This document shows positions 35,083 to 44,990 of a stretch of 64,000 nucleotides of DNA, in pieces. The first letter of the stretch is position 1; every line of letters begins with the position of its first letter. The notes beneath the pieces were generated by a model. It saw only the letters and a list, made by a program, of their open reading frames with translations, made no database searches and was not told the origin of the DNA. Location: positions 4,399,001-4,463,000 of the forward strand of contig QKWM01000004.1 in NCBI GenBank assembly GCA_003248315.1, given 5' to 3'. The stretch is from Streptomyces sp. SW4 (GTDB lineage Bacteria > Actinomycetota > Actinomycetes > Streptomycetales > Streptomycetaceae). A program made the position numbers and the translations under genes.

Positions 35083-35871
35083 ATGCTGTCGGCCAAGAGT
35101 CTGTTCCAGGAGATCCTCGACGACGACGATTCCTTCCGGCTGTTCTGCTCCATCGCCGCCAGCGGGGAGTCCCAGGGCGGCTGGGAGAACGGCCGCATCG
35201 CGGCGCTGGTCCCCGAGAGCGAACGCGCCCTCGCCCCCCGGATCAGCCGGCACGGCGCCGACGAGGACAAGCACGGCCGGATCTTCAACGCCCTGCTGAA
35301 GAAGCGCGGCCTCGAACCCGTCGAGGTCCCGCCGGAGACCGACTACACGATGCTCCTGGAGCGCCACGGCATCGGTCTCGCCCACGAGAAGCTCAAGGCC
35401 GACCAGCGGCTCACGGTGCACGACATCATCACCTACCTGGCCCACAGCAGGGTCACCGAGCAGCGCGCCGCCGAGCAGATGCGGATGCTGCGCAAGCACT
35501 TCGCCGACCACCCGGACATCGGCAAGGCCGTCCGGATGATCTCCGACGACGAGGACAACCACCTCGCGTACGCCCACGAGGAACTGCTCCGCTTCGCCGC
35601 CGCCGGGCACGGCCGGCTCATCCAGCGCATCCTGCGCGCGTGCGCGCTCGCCGAGATCCGCATCCACCGGGACGTCAGCCTCGCGGTCATGGCCCACATG
35701 GGACGCGTCCTCGGCTGGCCGAAGGCCAGGTCGGCGGCGCTGGCGGCCGGCATCCACGCCGTGTACCTCTACGAGCGGCTCGGCGGCTGGCGGCGCATGG
35801 TGACCCTGAGGATGCCCGAGCGGCGCGACGCGCTGGGCGGCCCGGCGACCACGGCCGCCGAGGTCGCCTGA
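35083..35871 (+). CDS. Ferritin-like di-iron domain protein
   Basis: A 262-residue, helix-rich cytosolic protein, intact in frame. The first part holds E-N-G-R and SRHGADEDKHGRIFNALLKKRG (ExxH-type pair); the second RVTEQRAAEQMRMLRKHF and MISDDEDNHLAYAHEELLRF (another E/D-x-x-H pair). Two such pairs on a four-helix bundle are the ligand pattern of ferritin-like di-iron proteins. The C-terminus (LAEIRIHRDVSLAVMAHMGRVLGW) adds another helix set. No enzyme class assigned: it could be an oxygenase, oxidase or iron-binding protein. Preceded by a TTGACT promoter-like sequence. Confidence 0.82.
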   Translation: MLSAKSLFQEILDDDDSFRLFCSIAASGESQGGWENGRIAALVPESERALAPRISRHGADEDKHGRIFNALLKKRGLEPVEVPPETDYTMLLERHGIGLAHEKLKADQRLTVHDIITYLAHSRVTEQRAAEQMRMLRKHFADHPDIGKAVRMISDDEDNHLAYAHEELLRFAAAGHGRLIQRILRACALAEIRIHRDVSLAVMAHMGRVLGWPKARSAALAAGIHAVYLYERLGGWRRMVTLRMPERRDALGGPATTAAEVA

Positions 35872-35902
35872 CCGGCGCTACGGCCGGCTCCGCCGCCTGC
35901 CG

Positions 35903-36907
35903 CTACAGCCAGCCCCGCCGCTTGAACGTCCGGAACAGCAGCACCTCCAGGGCGGCCATGAGGAGGATCACCGCCGGGTACGACCACGTCCAGCTCAGTT
36001 CCGGCATGTGCTCGAAGTTCATGCCGTACACCCCCGCGATCATCGTGGGGACCGCGGCCATCGCCGCCCACGCCGAGATCTTCCGCATGTCGTCGTTCTG
36101 CCGGACGCTCATCTGCGCCAGATGCGCCGACAGGATGTCGGACACCAGCCGGTCCAGCCCCTCCACCGACTCGTTCACGCGCGTGAGGTGGTCGTGGACG
36201 TCCCGGAAGAACGGCCGCGCCCGGTCGTTCACGAACGGCACCGCCGCGCCGAACGCGCCGTTGCCCGCGAGCCGGGTCACCGGCAGCGCCAGCGGGACGG
36301 TCGCCCGGCGGAACTCCAGGATCTGCCGCTTGAAGTTGTAGATCCGGGACGCCGTGTGCCGGGAGCCGCCGCCGTCCGGCGAGAACACCTCGGCCTCCAG
36401 GTCCTCCAGGTCCTGGCCCAGCTCGGTCGCCACGTCCAGATAGTGGTCGACGGTGGCGTCCGCGACGGCGTACAGCACGGCCGTGGGCCCCTCGCCGAGC
36501 AGCTCCGGCTCCTGTTCCAGACGGTGCCGCACCGCCTTCAGCGGGGCGCCCTCGCCGTGGCGGACGGTCACCACGAAACCGTCCCCGAGGAAGACCATGA
36601 GCTCGCCGGTGGACACCGTGTCGCTCTCCGGTTCGTACACCACCGGCTTCAGGACCACGAACAGCGAGTCCTCGTACACCTCCAGCTTGGGCCGCTGGTG
36701 GGCCTTCAGAGCGTCCTCGACGGCCAGCGGATGCAGTCCGAACTCCTGGGTGACCAGGTCGAACTCCTTCTCCGTCGGCTCGTGCAGCCCGATCCACACG
36801 AAGCCGCCCGCGGCCCGGGCCTCCCCGAGCGCGTCGGAGAGGTCCTCGGGGCCCTCCGAGCGGTGTCCGTCCCGGTAGACGGCGCAGTCCACGATCACCG
36901 AACGCAT
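35903..36907 (-). CDS. corA: CorA-family magnesium/cobalt transporter
   Basis: A 334-residue pentameric channel protein, intact in frame. The large cytoplasmic N-domain (HEPTEKEFDLVTQEFGLHPLAVEDALKAHQRPKLE) is followed by the long stalk helix (NESVEGLDRLVSDILSAHLAQMSVRQNDDM), TM1 (ISAWAAMAAVPTMIAGVYGMNF) ending in the YGMNFE selectivity motif, and TM2 (YPAVILLMAALEVLLFRTF) with the basic tail KRRGWL. It sits divergent from the phosphatase/mshC operon with 52 bp between starts. Confidence 0.94.
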   Translation of the reverse strand: MRSVIVDCAVYRDGHRSEGPEDLSDALGEARAAGGFVWIGLHEPTEKEFDLVTQEFGLHPLAVEDALKAHQRPKLEVYEDSLFVVLKPVVYEPESDTVSTGELMVFLGDGFVVTVRHGEGAPLKAVRHRLEQEPELLGEGPTAVLYAVADATVDHYLDVATELGQDLEDLEAEVFSPDGGGSRHTASRIYNFKRQILEFRRATVPLALPVTRLAGNGAFGAAVPFVNDRARPFFRDVHDHLTRVNESVEGLDRLVSDILSAHLAQMSVRQNDDMRKISAWAAMAAVPTMIAGVYGMNFEHMPELSWTWSYPAVILLMAALEVLLFRTFKRRGWL

Positions 36908-36959
36908 TCTCCTCTCGGCCGGGCGCCGGCGCCCGCCGCCGTACGCCTACCCTTGGCGC

Positions 36960-37646
36960 ATGCCCACGCTGATCCTGGTCAGGCACGGACGTTCCACCGC
37001 CAACACCGAGGGGCTGCTCGCCGGCTGGACGCCCGGCGTCGCCCTCGACGAACGCGGCGCCGCACAGGCCGCCGCACTGCCCGGCCGGCTCGCCGGGCTG
37101 CCGATCGCCGAGGTCGTCGCCAGTCCCCTGCAACGCTGCCAGGAGACGATCCGGCCGCTGCTGGACGCCCGGCCGGAACTGCCCGTCCACACCGACGAAC
37201 GCATCGGGGAGTGCCACTACGGCGACTGGTCCGGGCGCAAGCTCGCCGACCTCAAGGACGAGCCGCTGATGGAGGTCGTGCAGGCGCACCCGTCCGCGGC
37301 GGCCTTCCCCGGCGGGGAGTCGATGCGCGCCATGCAGACCCGCGCCGCCGAGGCCGTACGCGAGTGGAACGCCCGTGTGGAACGCGACCACGGCGCCGAC
37401 GCCGTCTACCTGATGTGCTCGCACGGCGACATCATCAAGTCGCTCGTCGCCGACGCTCTCGGTCTTCACCTGGACCTCTTCCAGCGGATCGCCGTGGAAC
37501 CCTGCTCCGTCACCGCGATCCGCTACACCCGGCTGCGGCCCTACCTGCTGCGGCTCGGCGACACCGGCGACTTCGCGTCCCTGGCGCCGCGCGACGAACC
37601 GCCCGGCGACGACGCCACGGTCGGGGGCGGTGCGGGCGCACCGTGA
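36960..37646 (+). CDS. Histidine phosphatase, MSMEG_4193 type, first gene of the mshC operon
   Basis: A 228-residue phosphoglycerate-mutase-like phosphatase. LILVRHGRSTANTEGLLAG carries the phospho-accepting His (RHG), SPLQRCQETI and GECHYGDWSGRKL add the second-site residues, and VYLMCSHGDIIKSLVADALG has the second catalytic His. This subtype (TIGR03848, MSMEG_4193) is found next to mshC across actinobacteria. The following DUF3090 gene begins 66 bp downstream on the same strand. Substrate unknown; a link to mycothiol metabolism is inferred from conserved neighbourhood. Confidence 0.9.
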   Translation: MPTLILVRHGRSTANTEGLLAGWTPGVALDERGAAQAAALPGRLAGLPIAEVVASPLQRCQETIRPLLDARPELPVHTDERIGECHYGDWSGRKLADLKDEPLMEVVQAHPSAAAFPGGESMRAMQTRAAEAVREWNARVERDHGADAVYLMCSHGDIIKSLVADALGLHLDLFQRIAVEPCSVTAIRYTRLRPYLLRLGDTGDFASLAPRDEPPGDDATVGGGAGAP

Positions 37647-37712
37647 TCGTCGGCCGCAGTAGGGTGAAGCGGTCCCAGCAGTAGCCACCCACCGATTCAA
37701 TGGAGACAGGAC

Positions 37713-38303
37713 GTGTCCCGTCAGGTGTTCCTCTACGACCAGCCGGACCGTTTCGTGGCCGGCACGGTCGGACTGCCCGGGCGCCGTACGTTCTTCCTCC
37801 AGGCCTCCGCCGGCTCCCGGGTGACCAGCGTGGCCCTGGAGAAGACCCAGGTCGCCGCGCTCGCCGAGCGCATGGACGAACTGCTCGACGAGGTCGTGCG
37901 CCGCAGCGGCGGCAGCGCCGCCGTCCCCGCCATGGCGCCCACCGAGATCACCGACACCGCCCCGCTGGACACCCCCGTGGAGGAGGAGTTCAGGGTCGGC
38001 ACCATGGCGCTGGCCTGGGACGGCGAGGACCAGCGCATGATCGTCGAGGCCCAGGCCCTGGTGGAGCTGGAGGCCGACTCCGAGGAGGACCTCGCCGAGG
38101 CCGAGGAGCGGCTCCTCCAGGACGAGGAGAACGGCCCGCCGATGCTGCGGGTCCGGCTCACCGGCGCGCAGGCCAGGGCCTTCGCCAAGCGCGCCCTGGA
38201 CGTCGTCAACGCCGGGCGGCCGCCGTGCCCGCTGTGCAGCCTCCCGCTCGACCCGGAAGGACACGTATGTCCGCGCCAGAACGGATACCGCCGCGGAGCG
38301 TGA
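37713..38303 (+). CDS. DUF3090 family protein
   Basis: A 196-residue protein with GTG start (37713): MSRQVFLYDQPDRFVAGTVG, then RTFFLQASAGSRVTSVALEKTQV. A C-terminal zinc-knuckle-like CPLCSLPLDPEGHVCPRQNG (C-x2-C-x10-C) is clear. TIGR03847 / DUF3090 proteins occur almost only with the neighbouring MSMEG_4193 phosphatase and SCO1664-like genes. The next gene starts inside this one (38267), so translation is coupled. Function unknown. Confidence 0.88.
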   Translation: MSRQVFLYDQPDRFVAGTVGLPGRRTFFLQASAGSRVTSVALEKTQVAALAERMDELLDEVVRRSGGSAAVPAMAPTEITDTAPLDTPVEEEFRVGTMALAWDGEDQRMIVEAQALVELEADSEEDLAEAEERLLQDEENGPPMLRVRLTGAQARAFAKRALDVVNAGRPPCPLCSLPLDPEGHVCPRQNGYRRGA

Positions 38304-39084
38304 CCACGGCCGAGCTGCTCACCGAGGGTGAGCTGACCGTCCGCGGCCGTATCCGCGAGGCCTCCAACGCGGCGCTGTTCTGCACGGTCGCCTACGCGGA
38401 CCAGGAGGCCACCTGCGTCTACAAGCCGGTCGCCGGGGAGCGGCCGCTGTGGGACTTCCCCGACGGCACGCTCGCCCAGCGCGAGGTCGCCGCGTACGAG
38501 GTCTCCGAGGCGACCGGCTGGGGGCTGGTCCCGCCGACCGTGCTGCGCGACGGGCCGTACGGCGAGGGCATGTGCCAGCTGTGGATCGACGCCGCCCCGG
38601 AGGCCGAGCTGCTCGCCCTGGTGGACGGCGACGAGCCCGGCCCCGGCTGGAAGGCCGTCGGCTTCGCCGAGGTCGGCGAGGGCAGGACGGCGCTGCTGGT
38701 GCACGCCGACGACGAGCGGCTGCGGCGGCTCGCCGTCCTGGACGCCGTGATCAACAACGCCGACCGCAAGGGCGGCCACCTGCTGCCCGCCGGCGGGGGA
38801 CGGCTGTACGGCATCGACCACGGGTCACCTTCCACACCGAGGACAAGCTGCGCACCCTGCTGTGGGGCTGGGCCGGGGAACCGCTCACCCCGGAGGCCGT
38901 GACGGCCCTCGGCACCCTGCGGGAGCAGCTGCGGGACGGCGCGGCCCTGGCGACCCGGCTGGCGTCCCTGATCACGCCCGCCGAGATCGACGCCACGCGC
39001 GCGCGTGTCGACGCCCTGCTCGCCTCCGGCACCCACCCCGAACCCTCCGGGACCTGGCCGGCCATCCCCTGGCCCCCGGTGTAG
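38267..39084 (+). CDS. SCO1664-family protein with kinase-like fold; one frame break
   Basis: About 272 residues. LTVRGRIREASNAALFCTVA and TCVYKPVAGERPLWDFPDGTLAQREVAAYEVSEATGWGLVPPTVLRD correspond to a nucleotide-binding lobe with Lys (YKP). VLDAVINNADRKGGHLL has the catalytic D-x-x-x-x-N pattern (NNADRKGGH), and YGIDHG gives the metal-binding Asp just before the frame change near 38822. This is the TIGR03843 family, with remote similarity to phosphatidylinositol 3/4-kinases. The start ATG 38267 overlaps the DUF3090 gene by 37 bp. Substrate unknown. Confidence 0.85.
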
Positions 39085-39246
39085 CGCCTCGTACCGCCCC
39101 GCGGCCTCCCGGACAGCCGTCCCCGGTGCCCTCCGGTGCACGACGGGCCGGGAGGCACACCCGGCGCCCGCGCACAAGACCGCCTTCCCGGCCATCCGCA
39201 CGATCCCGTTCGTGAACGGAACACCCGTCCGGTTAGGCTCATGTAC

Positions 39247-40476
39247 ATGCATGCCTGGCCCGCTTCCGAGGTCCCCGCCCTGCCCGGTCAGGGCCGCGAC
39301 CTCAGGATCCACGACACCGCGACCGGCGGCCTGGTCACCCTCGACCCCGGTCCCGTCGCCCGCATCTACGTCTGCGGCATCACCCCGTACGACGCCACCC
39401 ACATGGGGCACGCGGCGACCTACAACGCGTTCGACCTCGTGCAGCGCGTGTGGCTCGACAACAAGCGGCAGGTCCACTACGTCCAGAACGTCACCGACGT
39501 CGACGACCCCCTCCTGGAGCGGGCCGTGCGCGACGGCGTCGACTGGGCCGCCCTCGCCGAGAAGGAGACGGCCCTCTTCCGCGAGGACATGACGGCGCTG
39601 CGCATGCTGCCGCCGCAGCACTACATAGGCGCCGTCGAGGCCATACCCGGCATCGTCCCGCTCGTCGAGCGCCTGCGCGACGCGGGCGCCGCCTACGAGC
39701 TGGACGGCGACGTCTACTTCTCCGTCGAGTCCGACCCGCACTTCGGCCGGGTCTCGAACCTCGACGCCGCCGCCATGCGGATGCTGTCCGCCGAGCGCGG
39801 CGGCGACCCCGACCGGCCGGGCAAGAAGAACCCGCTCGACCCGATGCTGTGGATGGCGGCCCGCGACGGCGAGCCCAGCTGGGACGGCGGCTCCCTCGGC
39901 CGGGGGCGCCCGGGCTGGCACATCGAGTGCGTGGCCATCGCCCTCGACCACCTCGGTATGGGCTTCGACGTCCAGGGCGGCGGCTCCGACCTCGCCTTCC
40001 CGCACCACGAGATGGGCGCCTCGCACGCCCAGGTGCTCACCGGCGAGTTCCCCATGGCCAAGGCCTATGTGCACGCCGGCATGGTCGGCCTGCACGGCGA
40101 GAAGATGTCCAAGTCCAAGGGCAATCTCGTCTTCGTCTCCCGGCTGCGCCGCGACGGCGTCGACCCGGCCGCGATCCGCCTGACGCTGCTCGCCCACCAC
40201 TACCGGGCCGACTGGGAGTGGACCGACCAGGTGCTGCGGGACGCCGTCGCCCGGCTCGACCGCTGGCGCGCCGCCGTCTCCCGCCCCGACGGCCCGCCCG
40301 CCGACGCCCTCGTGGAGGAGATCCGCGACGCCCTCGCCGACGACCTGGACTCCCCGGCCGCGCTCGCCGCGGTCGACCGCTGGGTCGCCCGGCAGGAGGA
40401 GACCGGCGGCACGGACACGGGCGCACCCGGTGTCGTCTCGCGCGCCGTCGACGCGCTGATGGGCGTGGCGCTCTAG
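39247..40476 (+). CDS. mshC: Cysteine:GlcN-Ins ligase, mycothiol biosynthesis
   Basis: Joins cysteine to glucosaminyl-inositol using ATP, the third-to-last step of mycothiol synthesis; evolved from cysteinyl-tRNA synthetase. 409 residues, intact in frame, the usual length. Motifs: ARIYVCGITPYDATHMGHAATYNAFD (Zn-binding Cys plus HIGH-like HMGH), QNVTDVDDPLLERA, GRGRPGWHIECVAIALDHLG (Zn-binding Cys), DLAFPHHEMGASHAQ (Zn-binding His) and EKMSKSKGNLVF (KMSKS loop). ATG 39247 (MHAWP) is preferred to the in-frame ATG 39241. Last gene of the phosphatase-DUF3090-SCO1664 cluster, 162 bp after it. Confidence 0.97.
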   Translation: MHAWPASEVPALPGQGRDLRIHDTATGGLVTLDPGPVARIYVCGITPYDATHMGHAATYNAFDLVQRVWLDNKRQVHYVQNVTDVDDPLLERAVRDGVDWAALAEKETALFREDMTALRMLPPQHYIGAVEAIPGIVPLVERLRDAGAAYELDGDVYFSVESDPHFGRVSNLDAAAMRMLSAERGGDPDRPGKKNPLDPMLWMAARDGEPSWDGGSLGRGRPGWHIECVAIALDHLGMGFDVQGGGSDLAFPHHEMGASHAQVLTGEFPMAKAYVHAGMVGLHGEKMSKSKGNLVFVSRLRRDGVDPAAIRLTLLAHHYRADWEWTDQVLRDAVARLDRWRAAVSRPDGPPADALVEEIRDALADDLDSPAALAAVDRWVARQEETGGTDTGAPGVVSRAVDALMGVAL

Positions 40477-40505
40477 CCGCCGGATCCGGCACGTTCGCAG
40501 ACACA

Positions 40506-40544
40506 CGTGAGGGGCGCTTCCGGAAAGGGAAGCGCCCCCTCACG
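40506..40544. terminator. Bidirectional hairpin between mshC and the PAC2 gene
   Basis: CGTGAGGGGCGCTTCC pairs with GGAAGCGCCCCCTCACG (one C bulged) around a short loop. It lies 29 bp after the mshC stop and 37 bp before the end of the convergent PAC2 gene. Confidence 0.8.
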
Positions 40545-40580
40545 CTCGGGTCCCCTGCGGGACCGGGTGCCGCGGAGAAC

Positions 40581-41566
40581 TCAGTCCTCCGACGCCTCCT
40601 CGTCGTCCCCGCCCGCCTTCGGCGGCTTCGGCGGGCGCGTCCGGCCGCTGGGGTTGTCCCGCAGATACGGGGCCCCCGGAGTGCCCTCGCCGCCGTCGGC
40701 CGTGGCGTGGCCGCCGGCCGGGCCGGCGCCGTCACGACGCCGCAGATACCGCTCGAACTCGCGCGCGATCGCCTCGCCGACGCCTCCGGCAGCTCCGCCG
40801 TGTCCCGGGCCTCCTCCAGCGACTGCACGTACTCCGCCACCTCGCTGTCCTCGGCGGCCAGCTGGTCCACGCCCACCTGCCAGGCGCGCGCGTCCTCGGG
40901 CAGCTCGCCCAGCGGGATGCGCACGTCGATCAGGTCCTCCAGGCGGTTCAGCAGCGCCAGCGTGGCCTTCGGGTTCGGCGGCTGCGACACGTAGTGCGGC
41001 ACCGCGGCCCACAGGGAGACCGCCGGGACGCCGGCGTGCGTGCAGGCCTCCTGGAGGATGCCGACGATGCCCGTGGGGCCCTCGTACTTGGTCTCCTCCA
41101 GGTCCATGCGGCGGGCCAGGTCCGCGTCCGACGTGGTCCCGCTGATCGGGACCGGACGCGTGTGCGGGGTGTCGCCCAGCAGGGCGCCCAGGATGACGAC
41201 GAGCTCGACGCCCAGTTCGTGGGCGAAGCCGAGCAGTTCGTTGCAGAACGAGCGCCACCGCATGGACGGTTCGATGCCCCGGACGAGGACCAGGTCACGC
41301 GGCTTCTCGCCGCCGACCCGCACCACCGACAGCCGGGTCGTGGGCCAGGTGATCTTGCGGACGCCCGCTTCCATGAACACCGTGGGGCGGTTCACCTGGA
41401 AGTCGTAGTAGTCCTCGGCGTCCAGCGCGGCGAAGACCTCCCCCTTCCACTCCCTGTCCAGATGCGCGACCGCGGTGGAGGCGGCGTCGCCGGCATCGTT
41501 CCAGCCCTCGAACGCGGCCACCATGACCGGGTCGATCAGCTCGGGAACCCCCTCGAGCTCGATCAC
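40581..41566 (-). CDS. PAC2-family protein (proteasome assembly chaperone-like); one frame break
   Basis: About 328 residues. Core PAC2 fold: MIELEGVPELIDPVMVAAFEGWNDAGDAASTAV, LVLVRGIEPSMRWRSFCNELL, LVVILGALLGDTPHTRPVPISG, YEGPTGIVGILQEACTHAGVPAVSLWAAVPHYVSQPPNPKAT. The C-terminus (after the break near 40780) reads AIAREFERYLRRRDG and ends in a disordered acidic tail DDEEASED. Actinobacterial members (Rv2125-like) have no demonstrated role in the Pup proteasome. Immediately downstream of mshC in convergent orientation, as in related genomes. Confidence 0.88.
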
Positions 41567-41703
41567 CCAGTGCCTCCTTCCGACGTGCCCTCGCGTACCC
41601 CCAACCTTACGGCGTGCCGAGGGGGCGCCCGCAGCCCCCTTGCACGGGGAGTGAACGGATCACTGCCCCGATCCGGGGGCCCGGACACCAGCGGGCACAC
41701 CGC

Positions 41704-41739
41704 GGGGCGGCGGCTCCGTCGGCGGGGAGCCGCCGCCCC
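41704..41739 (-). terminator. Terminator of the glp operon
   Basis: GGGGCGGCGGCTCC pairs perfectly (14 bp) with GGAGCCGCCGCCCC around an 8-nt loop, 9 bases past the glpD stop on the minus strand. Confidence 0.8.
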
Positions 41740-41747
41740 CGGCGGGA

Positions 41748-43362
41748 CTACTTCTTGTCGAGCAGGTCCTGCACCCTGGCGCGGATCTCGTCCGTGGCCA
41801 GGCCGCGGATCGTCAGCGTCGTCCGGCGGCGCAGCACGTCGTCGGCGGTCTCCGCCCACTCGTGGTCGCGGGCCCACACCACCTGGGCCCAGATCTCCGG
41901 GGCGTCCGGGTGCACCCGCTCGGCCAGCTCCGGGTTCTCGTTGGCGATCCGGGCGATGTCGAAGGCCAGCGAGCCGTAGTGGGTCGCCAGGTGCCGGGCG
42001 GTGTCCGCCGCCATCCGCGGGCCGGGCGCCGGCCGGTCCACCAGCAGCCGGTGGGCCACGGCGCGCGGATTGGCGACGCCGGGCAGCGGCAGCTTCCTGG
42101 GCAGCGAGGAGACGGGTTCGAAGTCGTCGCCCAGCGGGTGGCCGGGCAGCGTCTCCAGCTTCTTCATCACCGTGCGGCCGATGTGGCGGAACGTGGTCCA
42201 CTTGCCGCCGGCGACCGACAGCATGCCGCCCCGGCCCTCGGTGACCACCGTCTCCCGCTTGGCCTTCGCCGTGTCGCCGGGGCCGCCCGGCAGCACCCGC
42301 AGGCCCGCGAACGCGTACGTGATCAGGTCCCGGTCGAGCTGCTGGTCCCGGATGGAGAACGCGGCCTCGTCGAGGATCTGCGCGACGTCCTTGTCGTTGA
42401 CCGCCACGTCGGCCGGGTCGCCCTCGTACACCTCGTCGGTGGTGCCGAGCAGCAGCATGTCCTCCCAGGGGAGGGCGAAGGTGATCCGGTACTTGTCGAT
42501 CGGCGTCGCCAGCGCGGCCTTCCAGGGCGAGGTGCGCTTCAGGACGAGGTGCGCGCCCTTGGACAGGCGGATGGACGGTGCGGCGTTCGGGTCCTCCATG
42601 CGGCGCAGGTGGTCGACCCACGGGCCCGTCGCGTTCAGCACCAGCCGGGCGTTCACCCCGAACTCGTCACCGGAGAGCCGGTCCCGCAGCTCGGCGCCCG
42701 TGACCCGGCCCCGGGTGAAGCGCAGCCCGGTCACCTCGGCGTGGTTGAGGACGACCGCGCCGGCCTCGACCGCCGCCCGGACCGTCATCAGCGCCATCCG
42801 CGCGTCGTTCATCTGGTCGTCGCCGTAGACGGCCACGGCCTTGAGGTTCTCGGTGCGCAGCTCGGGGACGTCCGCCTGCGCCTTGGCGGGGAGAGCAGGT
42901 GGCCGACGCCGTCGCCGAACGCCGACAGCGCCGAGTAGGCGAAGACACCGGCCCCGAGCTTCGCCGCGCCGTGCGGCCCGCCCTTGTACACGGGGAGGTA
43001 GAACGTGAGCGGGTTCGCCAGGTGGGGGCCACCTGGCGGGAGACCGCACGGCGCTCGAAGTGGTTCTCCGCCACCAGCTTCACCGCGCCGGTCTGCAGGT
43101 AGCGCAGGCCGCCGTGGAGCAGCTTGGAGGAGGCGGAGGACGTGGCGCCGGCGAAGTCGCCGGCATCGACCAGAGCCACCCTGAGACCGGACTGCGCAGC
43201 GTGCCAGGCGGTGGAGATGCCCAGGATGCCGCCGCCGATGACGAGAAGGTCGTACGACGCCTGGGAGAGCTGCTCCCGGGTCTCGGCCCGGCTCGGGTTC
43301 GAGCCGGAGGCCGGACGCGTCCCCAGGGCAGGTATGGACTGCAGGGTGGACTGAGTGGTCAT
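41748..43362 (-). CDS. glpD: Glycerol-3-phosphate dehydrogenase; two frame breaks
   Basis: An FAD-dependent membrane-associated enzyme that oxidises sn-glycerol-3-phosphate to dihydroxyacetone phosphate and reduces quinone. About 538 residues. FAD site: YDLLVIGGGILGISTAWHAAQSGLRVALVDAGDFA; substrate region SSKLLHGGLRYLQTG; ARLVLNATGPWVDHL; LPWEDMLLLGTTDEVYEGDP; GGMLSVAGGKWTTFRHIG. The C-terminal cap (EIWAQVVWARDHEWAETADDVLRRRT) is typical. Breaks near 43030 and 42890. It starts 8 bp after the glpK stop, third gene of the operon (gylX in the S. coelicolor naming). Confidence 0.95.
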
Positions 43363-43370
43363 TGCGGTTC

Positions 43371-44908
43371 TTACTCCTCGTCCTCGAGCCAGCCCATGGT
43401 CCGCTCGACGGCCTTGAGCCAGTTCTTGTACTCACGGTCGCGGGTCTCCGCGTCCATGCGGGGGTCCACTCGGCGGCCCGGCGCCAGTTGGCGCGCAGGT
43501 CGTCGGTGCTGTTCCAGAAGCCGACGGCGAGACCGGCGGCGTAGGCGGCGCCGAGGCAGGTGGTCTCGGCGACCATCGGGCGCACCACGGGGGCGTCCAC
43601 GAAGTCGGCGAGGGTCTGCATCAGCAGGTTGTTGGAGGTCATGCCGCCGTCGACCTTGAGGGCGGCCAGCTCCACACCGGAGTCCTTGGTCATGGCGTCC
43701 GCGATCTCGCGGGTCTGCCAGGCGGTGGCCTCCAGGACGGCACGGGCCAGGTGCGCCTTGGTGACGTACCGGGTGAGGCCGGCGATCACGCCGCGGGCGT
43801 CGGAGCGCCAGTAGGGGGCGAACAGGCCGGAGAAGGCCGGCACGAAGTACGCGCCGCCGTTGTCCTCGACCGACAGCGCGAGCGTCTCGATCTCGGCGGC
43901 CGTCGAGATCAGGCCCATCTGGTCGCGCATCCACTGCACCAGGGAGCCCGTGACGGCGATCGAGCCCTCCAGCGCGTAGACCGGCTTCTGCGCGCCGATC
44001 TGGTAGCCGACGGTGGTCAGCAGCCCGCTGTAGGAGTTGATGATCTTGTCACCGGTGTTCATCACCATGAAGGTGCCGGTGCCGTACGTCGACTTGGTCT
44101 CGCCCTCGGAGAAGCAGGTCTGGCCGAACAGGGCCGCCTGCTGGTCGCCGAGCGCGGAGGCGACCGGGATGCCGCCGAGCAGCTCGCCGAGCTTGCCGCC
44201 CTTGATCTCGCCGTAGACCTCGGCGGAGGAGCGGATCTCCGGCAGCATCTGCTGCGGCACGCCGATCGACTCGCAGATCCTGGCGTCCCACTGCATCGTG
44301 TGCAGGTTCATGAGCATCGTGCGCGAGGCGTTGGTGACGTCCGTGACGTGCTGTCCGCCGTCGACGCCGCCGGTCAGGTTCCAGATGACCCAGGTGTCCA
44401 TGGTGCCGAAGAGCAGGTCGCCCGCCTCGGCGCGCTCGCGCAGGCCCTCGACGTTGTCGAGCAGCCAGCGGGCCTTGGGGCCGGCGAAGTAGGAGGCGAG
44501 GGGAAGGCCGGTCTCGCGGCGGAAGCGGTCCTGGCCGACGTTGCGGCCCAGCTCCTTGCAGAGGGCGTCGGTGCGGGTGTCCTGCCAGACGATGGCGTTG
44601 TGGACGGGCTCACCGGTGGTGCGGTCCCACACGACGGTGGTCTCGCGCTGGTTGGTGATGCCGATGGCCTTGATGTCGTCGCGGGTGATGCCGGCCTTCT
44701 CGACGGCCCCGGCGACGACCTCCTGGACGTTGGTCCAGATCTCGGTGGCGTTGTGCTCGACCCAGCCCGGCTTGGGGAAGATCTGCTCGTGTTCCTTCTG
44801 GTCGACGGAGACGATGCGGCCGTCGCGGTCGAAGACGATGCAGCGGGACGAGGTCGTGCCCTGGTCGATGGCCGCGATGAAGGGGCCGGCGGTGTGGGCG
44901 TCGGTCAC
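43371..44908 (-). CDS. glpK: Glycerol kinase; one frame break
   Basis: Phosphorylates glycerol with ATP to sn-glycerol-3-phosphate. About 512 residues after correction. FGGY-kinase landmarks: FIAAIDQGTTSSRCIVFDRDG (phosphate 1), GITNQRETTVVWDRTTGEPVHNAIVWQDTRT, STYGTGTFMVMNTG, LALSVEDNGGAYFVPAFSGLFAPYW, ALKVDGGMTSNNLLMQ, and AETTCLGAAYAAGLAVG. The break near 43468 lies 30 codons from the end. Second gene of the gylR-controlled operon; called gylA in the older S. coelicolor literature. Confidence 0.96.
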
Positions 44909-44990
44909 TGTGTGCTCCTGGGTTCCGTGGTGTGCGGTCGGTACGTACGGCGTGTGCTGCGCGGATCGATCGTGCCCGGCGGATGCCCGC

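Noticed and set aside
40581..41566. PAC2 protein as part of the Pup proteasome encoded at 61-64 kb
   Set aside because: Bacterial PAC2 members have no shown proteasome role, and the gene is 20 kb away beside mshC.
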